Made by a program: the position numbers and the translations under genes. Under the pieces are notes generated by a model. It worked only from the letters and a program-made list of their open reading frames with translations. It made no database searches and was not told where the DNA came from. Source: Termitomyces sp. T153 (Eukaryota > Basidiomycota > Agaricomycetes > Agaricales > Lyophyllaceae). Taken from it: a stretch of 64,000 bases of DNA. Below, piece by piece: positions 36,984 through 49,128 of this stretch. How positions within the stretch are numbered: position 1 is the first letter of the stretch; the number at the start of each line of letters is the position of its first letter. The stretch is taken from NCBI GenBank assembly GCA_018296165.2, contig JACKQL020000006.1, positions 372,001 through 436,000 on the forward strand, given 5' to 3'.

Positions 36984-37607
36984 TTAGGGGTCCAAGGAGC
37001 AGGTCATGACAGGCTCTGCCTGCTCTGGAATGTTAGCTGGGAGCTCAACAAGTTTCAGCTTTGATATGTCCAAGGGCAGCTTATGCCTCCAGTGAGGTTT
37101 TGTTGGCCCTGATGCATCTGGAGCCTGAGCTGACAATTGCTGTCCATGCATCAAAGGATTTTTTTTCCTAATACTTGGCCCTATGGGATCAAGGGCATCT
37201 AATAACTCTTTTTCATCCCTTGTTAGGGGGACTTTATCCATCTCCTCATTCATTCAAACCTGCACCCCTTCCCCCAAAGGTGCCTAGAAGCACCTTTGGG
37301 GCCACAGGCACTGATGTGGCAACTATAGATTGCTTAGTTGATTGGCTACAGGCTGCTCAGCTTTCACAGACAACAACATTTTCCTAGCGAAGGCAGCAGT
37401 AGGCCACACAACCCTAGAACTTGAAGACAATGCCACTGGCATTGCTGGCCAAGGTGGCATGGGCACTCTTGTTTGGGCCACCTCCACCAGCCATGGTGGT
37501 TGCTGCTCAGCTCTTTTAGGCTCTCTGCTCACCTCCTCATACAAGGGTAGCTTGTGCTTTGCCATATGGTCAATCTGTTCCAGTGCTGTTATGCACTGCT
37601 TCTTCAT
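36984..37607 (-). pseudogene. Second additional ORF block of the Ty3 element, unknown
   Basis: Minus-strand frames 37607-37323 and 37253-36984 (the latter MNEEMDKVPLTRDEKELLDALDP). Pro/Ala-rich and charged, without a recognisable domain. Lies between the chromodomain-like segment and the larger extra ORF. It could be a gag-like or linker region of the accessory gene, with an intron or decay between the pieces. Confidence 0.35.
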
Positions 37608-38284
37608 CAGTTCAATTTAGTCAAGCAGCCCTTCCATTACCATGATTGCAAGATTGTCTTACAAAAACAAAGCTATGGAGGACATGAGTTGCCCTGCCAT
37701 CTCTAGATGCTGCAGGAGCACATTCATTCCCATTTCCAAATGTGCTTGAGGTGCAACTTCTCTCCCTACCACCAGCACCATAGTGCATATGTATGTCCTC
37801 ACTAGTGCCTGATGTGTGCCCAGTACCAGCTAGTAATAGTGCTCAGGTGGCTGGCACTCATGCTGGTCCTCCTCCCTATTTACCTCCATCTGCAAGTGGA
37901 GGGGCATCTCATATGGTAGCAGTTCATCATGGCCTGGGTAGGCCACAGCTGCCTGTTGTTAGTGGCTTGCATAGAATCCTTGCTTAGGTTGACCCTGTCC
38001 AGGTCTTCCTCCCCTTCTAGAGCTCTATGAGCTCTGCCCAGGTTTATAAGGGCCTCTCTATGAGTCTGCCCATTAGAAACATGGCACAACAAGAAAAAGG
38101 GAGAATAACAGAAAATCTCCAAAGTCCACCAGGCAGACAAATAAGCACAAACTCCCTGTCACACAGCATGCAGCACTGGGAATTGCCATGGTTAACACAA
38201 CCACACTAGCCTGCCATCACTCAGACTTAGCCAAATTCTGGCCTCCATGCACTCTATGTGTGCTATGCAAGCTGTTGAGGGTGT

Positions 38285-38480
38285 TTGATGCCCTGCAGTT
38301 TGAGATACCTGTCCATTGCTGCAAGCAATTTGCAGTTAGCTAAGAGTTTTCATGTAGTATCACCTAAGCTCCAGTGCACTTTGAATTTGAGGTCTCCTGA
38401 CTGAGTCCATCTATGACTTATAAGGTCATCCACAAACCATTCCTGGTCATCAGCATTACCAAAATTGTAAGGTTCTGATG
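38285..38480 (-). pseudogene. Chromodomain-like segment after integrase
   Basis: Minus strand reads DDQEWFVDDLISHRWTQSG followed by DLKFKVHWSLGDTT, then KLL and a helical tail. This has the chromodomain pattern E-x-[VI]-DDLIxHR....-F-V-W, placed at the C-terminus of pol as in chromoviruses. A stop interrupts it just after GDTT. Confidence 0.65.
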
Positions 38481-38738
38481 TGGCATGGCTCAGAAACAGT
38501 GCATCATTACTAGCCTGGTAAGGTCACAGAAGCAACACATGGACTTTTGGCATAATTTGTCATGCCTACAATGCAGTTGGCAGCTCAAGCACATAGTTTG
38601 AGGTGATAGGCTCAGCCTCCAGGACCTTATATAGTCCCACCCACTTTGGGCACAGCTTCCTTGCCTGGTCTTTGGGCAGATTTAGGTTCTTGGTGGATAA
38701 GTACACAAACTTCCCTTGTTGATTGCTGGCTCCTTGCT

Positions 38739-39828
38739 CTAATGATTATTAGCCTGGAATGTCTGGAAGACATGTGCCTCAATAATTGCATCATGCACAT
38801 TTGCCAGGTTTGTGAGTGCATTCTGCACAAATTCATTGATCTCTTGGTGGATCACTTTGTCTGTACAAAGTTCTTTAATCATAGATGGTATGTAGCCACT
38901 ATTGAGCTCAAAGGGTGCATACTCTGTGGTATCAGACATACTTGCATTGATTGAAAACTCTACTAAGGGCATATGATCAACCCAGTCCTTCTGATCAGGA
39001 TGCACAAATGCTCTAAAGATCTGCACAACATTTTGATTTGTGGGTTCTGTCTGACCATCTATCTGTGGATAAAATGACATAGATATGAGCAACCTTGCTC
39101 TGAGCAGCTTATGTAGCTCCTTCCACCATTTGGAAGTAAACTTAGAATCTTGATCACTTACAATTGAGCTAGGTAGGCTGTAAAGGCATACCATCTCATT
39201 GAGATAGATCCAGGATAATTCTGATGCTTTAGTTGTTGTATTTACTGGAATTAGATGGACCATGCTGGTCATGTGGCAAATTACTACCCAGAGGTAATTG
39301 AAGCTGCATGATTCAGGAAATGGTCCCACAAAGTCCATTCCAATAGAGTCCCAGAGTTTCACTGGGACAGGAAGTGAATGTAGCTTCCCTGCTGGTTCTT
39401 GGTTTGAAGTTTTCAAACATTGAGATAACTTGCATGCAGAATTGGCTCATGTCCTTGGCCATCTGTGGCCACTAGTATGATTGATGCACATATTTGAGCA
39501 TCTTTTGATACCCAAAGTGCCCAACAATAGTATGGGCTTGGTCCAGTATTGTTGTGATCAACAACCTTTCCCATGGTATGCAAAGCACCTTTGCTCCTGT
39601 AGGGCTCATCATATAAATGAGCTGCTGCTCAATTGTGAAGCATGGATGCTCCTTGAGTTTGTCAAGTATCTTGATAAACATGGTATCTTGAGAGTATCCT
39701 TGCCAGATATGTGCATGCCATTGCATGTCTTCTGTCTCAGCCCTTACAGGGCTAGAGTCAGAATTCCCAAGTGCCTGTCCCACTGTCAGATTGTCCTCCC
39801 TGGACAACATGTCCAATACTGGCAGCAC
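38739..39828 (-). pseudogene. Ty3/gypsy integrase (zinc-binding and catalytic core)
   Basis: Frame 39828-39472 ends in the H-H-C-C zinc-binding region (VGHFGYQKMLKYVHQSY, with the cysteines past a break). Frame 39416-38739 has the core: WDSIGMDFVGPFP (first Asp), SSIVSDQDSKFTSKWWKELHK (second Asp), and FYPQIDGQTEPTNQNV (the Glu of DDE). The canonical order is intact. The frame is interrupted between the two domains and changes at several CpG-derived sites, so it is not functional as read. Confidence 0.85.
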
Positions 39829-40115
39829 AGCAGTTGGCTGAGCTTCAGCAAGACCTTGAGCTTCAAAGTCTCAGACTTTGACTTGCTCCTTGAGCCATTT
39901 GCTATGGTGCAACTCATGAGCCTGCATGGCTCAAATCTCTACATGATGTTCTGCTATTTCTTGGAACCAGTGTAAGGGCAAATCTTTGCCCTCAGGATCA
40001 ATATATTTGTCCACCTGGACAAAGTCATGGGCATCATGAATATCTTCACAAGTATCACTCTCAAAGTATTGCAATAAACAGTCCATGACTTTGTTCAATT
40101 CTTCTTTGACATAGG

Positions 40116-40409
40116 TTATATCAAATTAGTAGTGCAACATATAGTCAATCCATCAATGCTGTCATGGGACAAGTGTACTTGAGTTTTGAAAAACTCTAAT
40201 GCTTTATGATCTGTTATGATATGGATCTTATATTCCATCAAGTTATCCTCCCATTTCAGGAGGGCTTCCAAGATAGCAAGTGTCTCTAACTCATGTATGG
40301 CATAGTTCTGTTGTGCAGTTGTAAATTTGCATGACATAAATCCTGCAGGTCTGCAGGTTTGCCAGGTCTTCCCTTGGCAAAACATAGCCCCTATGCCTGT
40401 CTTTGACAC
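40116..40409 (-). pseudogene. RNase H domain of pol
   Basis: GIGAMFCQGK, then FTTAQQNYAIHELETLAILEALLKWEDNL, then YKIHIITDHKALEFFKTQ. These are the RT-linked RNase H signatures (Y-x-x-x-ELE-L-A and TDHKAL). The frame is open only over this piece. Confidence 0.85.
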
Positions 40410-40520
40410 ATTGCAGATGAGCCATATCAGTTCATTGAGACACAGATTGATTGGATGAATAATTGGTGTTTTAGTGCAGATTTGTTTAATAATTTTGAAG
40501 CACTGCTGATGCAGCAGTTG

Positions 40521-41432
40521 CTAGTGAAACAGGGACCTGTTCTGGGTCATGGTCATGAGAGGGCCTGTGTATGCAGTCACATCTGATAAGAAATTACCAA
40601 TGTAGTTAACCAGTCCAACAAATTGTTGGATATCATTGTAGTTACATGGCATTTGCCATTCTTGAATATGATTGAGTTTATCTGAATCTGGGTGAATACT
40701 CTGCACATCTATGGCATGCCCTAAGCAATCTATACTTTGTGCATACAATTCACACTTTTTCCATTTGAGGTACAGGCTCTCTTTGTGCAGTCATTTGAAC
40801 ACAACATGTAAGTGCTGCTCATGTTCCTCTATGGAATCTGAGAATATAAAAATATCATCTAGATAGATGTGCATAAATTTTTGAATAACATCTTGGAATA
40901 TTGGGGTCATTAACCTCTGAAATGTTGCTGGTGTGTTACAATTGCCAATCTGCATAATATTACTGATGAATGTCCCCATCAGGGATGCAAACACTATTTT
41001 TGGGTTGTTATCCATGCATATGCATACTTGCTCATATGCATCCATTAGGTTGATCTTTGACCTGTACCTGGCCTTTGTAACATCTTTGTGAATCACCTCC
41101 TAATTAGGAAGCAGTGTTACATCCTTGATGCTGTTGTCATTGCACTGTCATGCATCCAATGCAGTCCTTAGTGTCACATCTTTCTTGGGAATGCACAACA
41201 GTGGTGCAGCTTGCATTGTTGGTCATGGTTACCACCACTTAGCATTGATATAGCAATTCATTTTTTCACAAAGCTGATCCTGTAGTGCTTGCAGACAGCA
41301 AGGAAGATGGTACTTGTACTGCTTGGTCTGATCTATGAGATTAATCTCATAGTTCACTTCCCTCCATGGAGGAAGCTCCTCCTTTGTTCCATTGACAATA
41401 TCCACAAATTCATGCTGCCATTGCTGGCACAA
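40521..41432 (-). pseudogene. Reverse transcriptase domain of pol
   Basis: Frames 41432-41229 (PPWREVNYEINLIDQTKQYKYHLP, the usual entry to gypsy RT), 41096-40791 (RSKINLMDAYEQVCI, FQRLMTPIFQDV and the catalytic MHIYLDDIFIFS, YxDD box near 40,860), and 40748-40521 (CLGHAIDVQSIHPDSDKLNHIQEW, then the FVGLVNYIGNF connection). Stops or frame changes separate the frames. Confidence 0.88.
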
Positions 41433-41450
41433 TTGCAGTATGTCCTCCTC

Positions 41451-43679
41451 CTATAGGCCATTAGCCTTGGCTTTCCCTTTGTCTATGTGCTTCTGGCATG
41501 ATGGGACCCCAGGTTCAAATTGTTCTCTGAGTGCATGCAGGTGCACTTCCCCAGTGTCCTCCATCCTCAGCCTCAGTGGAGGTGTTGATACCATTGACTT
41601 TGTTGACCACTGCATGCTTTTTGCTTTCAGCAAGCATTCATCAAATGCTACTTCCAATGGTTCTGATATTTAGTAAGCAAAAAGTTGACAATACACTGCT
41701 CCAGTGGGTTGACACCACCCAGCCCACCTTTGCACCACTATTGAGGCTACCACCTCATTCCACTCTGGTGGCATATGCAGGTCATAAGCCCATTGCATGT
41801 CTGGTGGTGGCACTGGTCAATCCCAACAGGATCTTATGCTGTCAGTTGTTTCTGCCATGCTCACAGCACTCTGAACATATGCAAGGAATTTGGTTACCAT
41901 GTTGACCTCAGGTGACAAGTTATTGTCACATATTAGCATGTGACACATTTCAGCTGGTGTTCCATCTAGGAATGTTTTCTGGATGGTGAATTTATCCAGA
42001 TATATGGCCATGTTATAAGCATGGCCCACCAATTCATCATAGAAGGTTTGGACACCCATTCAGGCATTATATACTGCTGTTCTGAAGGCTTCACAAGCCT
42101 CCTACATAGTTGCCACATTTACAAAGTAGTTATACAATCTAATAAAGGACCTCCTTGAAGGTCCAATCCTGTTTGTCCCAATTTGTATGCAGGACATGTT
42201 TGCAGAACCAGTTCTATGCCTCTCTTTCTATGAATTTATGGAGCACAAAGATGTGCTCCTAGTTTATGTCATCTCCTCCATAGCAGCATGCTGCTAGGTG
42301 GTAACAGACATCCATGGCCCAGTCTTCTAACTGGGAGAACTTATATCCTCCAGCATATGCTCTGATATGCTTTTCTTCAGCACAATAGGGCTTGACCCTT
42401 TCAGGGAACTTAAACTTGACTCCCAGAGAGTTGTCCACTAATCAATTCAGGTGGTCATGCATATGATCCATGTGGATCTTGACTGCCTCATTCATTCCCA
42501 GCATGCTAGTATACAAATCATGAGGCAAGAGCAATGACCATGCCCTTGTAGCCTAATAGTGGGGCTTTACAGTTCTGCATTTGGGATGTGGACCCTGTGG
42601 AGCCCAAGATACCAGTTGTTCTGATTGATGACCAGAGGGTCTGCAATCATCTTGACAATCTCTTTCATCCCAGTTGTTATTACAATGACCCTGTCCATGG
42701 TTACTGTGGTGGTCATTGTCACCACTTTCATCTCCCAGATCTCTGTTTGGTGCACCAGTCCTTGCAATAAATTTTTGCCTCATATCATTTATAGGCATAA
42801 CACCTTCATGCCCCTTGAAGACTATACCTTGGTTGTCTATTAATGACTCTCCTCAATCCTGCAAATCTTAGTTGCAGATGGATTGATAATTAATGCAGTC
42901 ATTCCAATTGTCTACTAGGTGGACTTGTCTCATGGCATGTCGTGGTGTTGCAGGTTCCTCTGGAACACATTTTTCATATTCCTCTTCCTTTATCATGACA
43001 TGTCAGCAAGGTGTTCTAACCTTAAGCAGATCTTCTGCCTCTTCATCTCCAGCAAGATGGGACATTTTCATCTCTACCTCTGATAATGCCTGACAAGGCA
43101 TTCCACTGGTATTGGCTTGCCATTGCACAGCATTTTGATGCTTTTCATAGTCCTGCTGGGACTCATTTGCCTGTTTAAGTGCATTCAAGATGTCCATTGC
43201 TTCCACAATGTCTGGTGCTCACTGATGCAATACTGCATTGTAGTCCACTGGTTCAGCTAGAGTGGCTGTAAATGTTGCTGTTCCTCAGGCTAGCTTACAC
43301 TTTATATACTCATTGAGCTCAAGCTCAAAAATACACATAAAAAGTTTAATATATTCCATTGAATCAATCCTAGGTACATTCTGGCCTCTATCAGCCAGTA
43401 ATTGTAGATGCTTTACAATGTAAAGCTGTAGATGCTTTGCATCAATTCTCTTCTGACCATTGGAAAACAGTCCAGTACCAGCTAGAGCTGGACTAATAAG
43501 GTCAAAAGTGACCTTCCACCCTCCTCTTCATCTGAGGAGTCCAGTTCAAACACTATGTCCAGAACTTTTTTGGGGCTCTTGCACTTCACCAGTGGCTCAT
43601 GGCCCCTCCTTCTTGTCCTCTCCACATTTGGAGGTGCTGGCAGTGCCTCTTCTTCCACTCTCTCTGTATGCCCAGTCAC
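41451..43679 (-). pseudogene. Gag region of the Ty3 element
   Basis: Pieces in order: 43679-43482 (acidic, DSSDEEEGGRS), 43206-43003 (MEAMDILNALKQANESQQDYEKHQ), and 42798-42553 (His/Asn/Asp-rich NDHHSNHGQGHCNNN). After several stops comes a retrotransposon-gag-like helical stretch down to 42059-41817 (MGVQTFYDELVGHAYNMAIYLDKFT, then FLDGTPAEMCHML). The segment 41657-41451 may be the protease-RT connection. I did not find an intact zinc knuckle or protease active site. Confidence 0.6.
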
Positions 43680-44251
43680 TGTAGCTGGGGTTGCTCATTG
43701 TGGGGTTGTCATCTGCTCTGATGACACTTCCTTTCCTCACTTAGCCCTTTGTTCAGGCTGCATCATACAAAATGGGGTGCTATGCACTAGCATGCTTCCC
43801 TGCATAGTGTCTGCATATGGGTTAGACCCACCCATTGCCTCTGCTGAGATCATAGTGTTCTCAGGCAGATTCAGATGGATCAACAATGCTAGATTTGTTA
43901 CTAGGAGCAATGTTTCTAATGCAAACAATTTATCCCCTAGTTTAGAACCAGGGTTCAAGATTGATTTCATCTATGACATGGATAGCCTACCTGGCATTCT
44001 AAAGCTCTTGCTCATATTAAGCAGCACTTTATCATCCTGTTTTGGCAGGGGCTGATATTTTGACACCAAGGGTGTCTCAGGGAGTTTGGAGTCAATTGCT
44101 GGCTCTAAGAAACCTGGTGATTGCTCAGATGGATCAACCATGAGAACTAGATGTTGACATGGCAGATAAAAGTCACAAAGTTTGATGAGTGTTGCCTAGT
44201 ACAGTAATGAGAGCCCAGAGTTTAAAGCTAATAGCAGAAGATTCAAAAAAA

Positions 44252-44408
44252 TATAGCCATTGGCTACAAATAGAACAATCTTGCATCAATCACACAGTAG
44301 CTGAATCAGACTGCAATATCGGTATTGACTAGATATGTTGTGAAATACAAGATGTTATCCTTATGTAATCTATAAATGTGTGTCAAAGTGCATGTTGGTA
44401 TGTAATTA
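44252..44408 (-). repeat. 5' LTR, inner part (left of the Helitron)
   Basis: Aligns with 33,496-33,651 and ends GTAATTA exactly at the Helitron insertion point. The LTR continues at 51,453. Confidence 0.9.
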
Positions 44409-45209
44409 TCTATCTATATATTATGTGACGATGGACGTGGGAATGTGGCTGCACCTATGCGATGACTTTTTTGCTGACTAAAATTTGTTAGCACTGACAA
44501 ATGCTGACAAATTTAAACCCTTTTATGGTAATACAATCAGATTTGGCTGTTTTTATGCTCTTCAGATAAATTTTTTACCAAAACAAATGCAGTAGACAGC
44601 TTTAATACATATATACTATCTTTTGACTATGTGTAAAAGGTGCCAGATAGTCTGCAGGGATGAAAAAGGCCAAACGCGATTTAGTGGACACTGTTTTTCA
44701 TGCCTCACATGTTTTTTGACACAACATGACCAAACAATGGGCATTTCTGAAGTTGTGGAAAGGAGGCCACATGACAAAGTATGTTTCGTCACATCTATTG
44801 ATTGATTGATGTTGACTAACAAGCTTATTAGTAACTCCTTACCCACATTGAGCTATTGATACATCAAATATCTCATTATGCAAGTCAATTTTAATGGTTT
44901 TTGACTGTTAAATTGCTTAACAATGGATATTTTAGGCAACCACCTACTACTCCTAAAAGCCAAAGGCAACAAGCTAGGAATCAAAGGAGACTTGAACAGT
45001 TACAAATGACAGATCCTGACAATCATCGAGCAAATAGAAACAATAGATCTTTGGAACAGATCAATACTGTGGTTGTCCCACCACTTCAATTGGGGCCTGG
45101 GGGTATCAATCAATCTATGGGAACTGGGGGTTTGAGACCTATAGCCACTGCTTCTGGCTCTTTAGGAAGACCTATTAGGCAGGCAGCTGCTGCTGCTGAT
45201 CCATTTTTT

Positions 45210-45490
45210 ATGGTCATTCCAGAAACTGTTTTGCCTGAAGGGTGGGATGCTCCTTTGCAGAATTCCATACCTAGAGTAGTGCCACCTCTACCTCCTCCTG
45301 TACAGAGAAGAGGCAATAGAGTCAATCAGTCTGCTCTTGCTCAAGCTGCTATGGTCATTCCAGAAACAGTTTTGCCAGAAGGTTGGGATGCTCCTTTACA
45401 GAATCCCTTACCTAGAATGGTGCCACCTTTGCCTGCTCCTGTACATAGAAGGGTCAGAAATGGTCCCTTGCCAGAGCCTATAATGGTATC
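45210..45490 (+). repeat. 47-codon direct repeat, two copies
   Basis: The segment starting ATGGTCATTCCAGAAAC occurs at 45,210 and 45,351, period 141 bp, and encodes VIPETVLPEGWDAPLQN..PR.VPPLP.PV.RR in both copies. Confidence 0.85.
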
Positions 45491-45938
45491 AGCTCCACTT
45501 GCTCCCCAGGCACTGTTAGAAGAGCAACAAAGGCTGAGACAGAGGCAACAAGAGCAGGCACTGGCAATCTTGCAAGAGCAACAAAGGCTAAGGCATATTG
45601 CTATGGCTATAGAGCAGGAGAGGCAACAACAGGAGGTACTAGCAGTGTTGCAAGAGCAACAAAGGCTGAGACAAGATCAGGAGAGGCAACAGGCATTGGC
45701 TATTCTGAGCCAGGAAAGGTTGAGGGAGGAAGAAGAAGAGGTCAGTCAAGGACAACTTGAATATGTCACTGGGACTAACAAAGTCTAACAGCATATTGAT
45801 CTGAATCCTGAACATAGGCCTTTGAATGCAGTTATGACTCAAAGGATTTTTTAAGGCTGGGAACAGCAACATGAAGCTGATCTGGAAGAGGATTTCAATG
45901 ATTTAGGTCCTCAGAATGATATACCTTCTGAGGATAAC

Positions 45939-46180
45939 TTGGAATATGTTGATCCTGTTCAACAGAGACCTGCAGAGCAATTGGATCCTCCCCTTGATGT
46001 GCCATTGGGTCCTCAGGATGGCATATCTTCTGATGATGACTTGGAATATGTTGATCCTGTTCAACAGAGACCTGCAGAGCAATTGGATCCTCCCCTTGAT
46101 GTGCCATTGGGTCCTCAGAATGACATCCCTTCTGATGATAACTTGGATTATGTTGATCCTGTTCAACAGAGACCTGCAGA
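45939..46180 (+). repeat. 102-bp tandem repeat (34 codons), two and a half copies
   Basis: Units begin TTGGAATATGTTGATCC at 45,939 and 46,041, and TTGGATTATGTTGATCC at 46,143. The encoded core is YVDPVQQRPAEQLDPPLDVP. The period is a multiple of three, so it is an in-frame protein repeat of the Helitron Rep. Confidence 0.92.
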
Positions 46181-47845
46181 AGACTTGATCCCTGCTCCAC
46201 CCAACTATCCAGCAGGACTACAAAATCCTGCTGAACAGCTTCCCCTTGAGCTTCCTATGCCACCACAGCTTGATCCTATTCAGCCTATTCCAAGAGGAAG
46301 GCAACCTTACTTGATTGAATATCCTCCACACTATCTTGGTCCTATGACTGTCATATGTCCACACTGCCAAGCTCTACATTTTGATGCTGAAAAGCTCACC
46401 AAGTCTACTATTTATAATCCAAAATTTGGCATGTGCTGCTTACAAGGCCAAGTGAATTTGCCCAGGCTTTGAGATGCTCCAGCAGATTTATTGAACCTGC
46501 TCCATGGGCATCATCCTCTCTCTGACACCTTTAAAACATCTATCTGTCAATACAATGCAGCCTTTGCATTCACATCTCTGGGAGTCAAAATTGACCATGC
46601 TATTACCAATGCACCTGGACCATACAGCTTTAGAATCAATGGAGAACTACATCATTTGACAGGTGCCTTGCTTCCTATTGAAGGCAATCTTCCTGTATAT
46701 GCACAGCTCTACTTTTATGATCACAATCAGCAATTGGCTTTTTGTCAACAGAACAATCCCAGGCTGGATCCTCAGATAATGGCCTCTTTGCAGGATATGC
46801 TTGCTAGAGTCAATGTCTTCATTGGCTTATACAAGCAGGCCAGGCAGATTATGGGAGAAGTTCCAGAAGGCCAACCACAAAGACTTTCTGTCAAGCTTAC
46901 AGCTGATTTTGGAGATACTTGATGCTACAATGACCCTAATGAACAGGAGGGAGTTGCAGCTGTAATTCCAGGAGATGGCTCAGAAGAGCAATCAAATGAT
47001 TGTGATATAGTCTTGCACTTGCATGGAGGTCAATCGAAGCAGATCAGTCACTTGCACCCATATTACACTCCATTGCATTATACCATCATCTTTTCCACTG
47101 GACAGCCTGGATTTCACACCAACATTCGCTCTCATTTTGGACCACAGAATCAACAAAGATCAGCAAAGGTCACCCAAACAGCATATTATGCATATAGGCT
47201 GCAGCAAAGAACTTTGGAATTCAATGCACCATTACTCTGGAGTGGGAGGCTATTTCAACAATATGTTGTGGATGCATGGGCTTCTACTGAACAAAACAAG
47301 TTGAATTGGATTCAACACAACCAGAAGAAGATCAGAGCTGAAGTTTATCAGGGAGTAGTGGATGCTGCTGCTAGAGATGAACAAGTCACCCCACAAAGCC
47401 AACATGTTATCCTCCATCCTCCCATACTGGAAGTGATTGACAGATGCAGCAATTATTCCAGGACTCTATGGCTATTTACAGGCATTTTGGAAAACCTGAT
47501 CTCTTCTTGACTATTACTGCCAATCCAAAGTGGTCAGAAATTGAAGAAGCTCTCTTGAAGGAACCTGCAGTCAATGGGAAGAAGCAAACAGCTGCTGATC
47601 AACCTGATATTGTTGCCAGAGTATTTGAACTCAAAAAGAATGCTATAGTGAAGGAGATCAAGGAAGGTCTCTTTGGCAGCTGTGTAGCTTATGTTCATAC
47701 TATTGAATTCCAAAAGAGAGGACTTCCACATATGCACATCTTGATCTTTTTCCATCACCATTACAGGATCAAGGATGCACCTGATGTGGATTCCATTGTC
47801 TCTGCCCAAATTCCAGATCCAGTCACTCAGCCTCAATTGTATCAG

Positions 47846-47895
47846 GTATTGGCTTTGTTTAAATTCTGGATTCAGTAACTTATCTTTGTTGTCAG
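47846..47895 (+). other. Spliceosomal intron inside the Helitron Rep gene
   Basis: CAG/GTATTG at 47,846 and TTGTCAG/GTTG ending 47,895. Removing the 50 nt joins QLYQ to VVTTNMVHGPCGAA in frame, the contiguous order in related Helitron proteins. Confidence 0.75.
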
Positions 47896-49128
47896 GTTGT
47901 TACTACCAACATGGTCCATGGTCCATGTGGAGCTGCCAAACCCAATGCTAAGTGCATGGTAGATGGCAAATGTTCCAAGAAATACCCAAAGGAATTCCAA
48001 GAGGCTACTCAGTATGGAGATAATGGCTATCCTCAATATGCCAGGCCTGACAATGGCTGCTTCTTTGAAAAGAATGGTCATCGTTATGACAATCGAGATG
48101 TTGTTCCATACAACCCTTATCTCTTAGCCAAGTACAAATGTCACATCAATGTGGAGGTCTGTGCTTCAGTAGAAGCCATCAAGTACATTCACAAGGACAT
48201 TTACAAAGGCCATGATAGGACAACTTTGGAGATTTCTGAAGAGCAGATGGACTAGAGGGATGAAATCAAGGAACACTTGGATGCCAGATACATCTCTGCA
48301 CCTGAGGCTTGCTGGCACATCTTTGAATTCAACATGCATGGAGAACATCCCCCTGTATATTGATTACCTGTGCATTTGGAGGGCCAACATGAAGTCTACT
48401 TTCAGGATAATGAACCTTTGGAGATGGTAGCTGCTAGGCCTAATGCAAACAAGACTGCACTCACTGCTTGGTTTGAAGCCAATGCCTAATTCCCTGATAA
48501 CAACACCACTTATCAGAACTTTCCAACCAAGTTTGTCTATGAAGCTTCCAAAAGAACCTGGAAGAAGAGGCAGAGAGGAACAGCTATTGGGAGGATGTAC
48601 TTTGCTTCACCAAAACAGGGAGAAAGGTTCTACCTCAGGATGCTCCTGACAGTTGTGACCAATGCAACATCATGGGCTGATCTCAGGACAGTCAATAGCC
48701 ACACCTATTCTACTTACAAGGAGGCATGCAAGGCCCTTGGTCTTCTAGAAGATGATGCAGAATGGAGGCAGTGTCTTGCTGAAGCTGCTCCAATCCAATC
48801 AGGATCAGCTCTCAGACAGCTCTTTTGCACTATCCTATTTCACTGTGCTCCTACCACTCCAGAGGCTCTATGGGACAAATTCAAGCACTCCATTTGTGAT
48901 GATCTTCAACACAGATTGGAGAATATCAGGCAGTACAGGGACAGAGTCTTTACTGATGAAGATGTCTATGACTATGGCCTTTATCTGATCAATGACAATC
49001 TGAAGAATTTTGGCAAGACTCTTCAAGACTTTCCCAATATGCCAGAACCCCAACAAGTTTGGAATGTGATTCCAGGCAAGTTGGACATTGTATAAAGAGT
49101 TGACATTGATACTGATTAAATAATTCTA

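Larger units (their letters stand above)
44901..49095 (+). pseudogene. Helitron Rep (HUH endonuclease) region with long N-terminal extension
   Basis: The N-terminal part (44,901-45,788) has two copies of a 47-residue VIPETVLPEGWDAPLQN repeat and a Gln/Glu/Arg-rich coiled coil. A 34-residue repeat block follows. From 46,330 the typical Helitron domain reads CPHCQALHFDAEKLTKST, then FTSLGVKIDHAI and GPYSFRINGELHHLTG. The HUH motif is at 47,729-47,737 (GLPHMHILIF). VHGPCGAAKPNAKCM, YNPYLLAKYKCHINVEVC and the tyrosine helix KYIHKDIYKGHDR (48,181-48,219) follow. A 50-bp intron (47,846-47,895) interrupts it. In-frame stops include TGA at 46,470, 46,920 and 48,361. The second catalytic Tyr position is Asp. 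Confidence 0.88.

Noticed and set aside
45900..46200. CRISPR-like array because of regular repeats
   Set aside because: The units are contiguous in-frame 102-bp protein repeats in a eukaryotic transposon, with no unique spacers.
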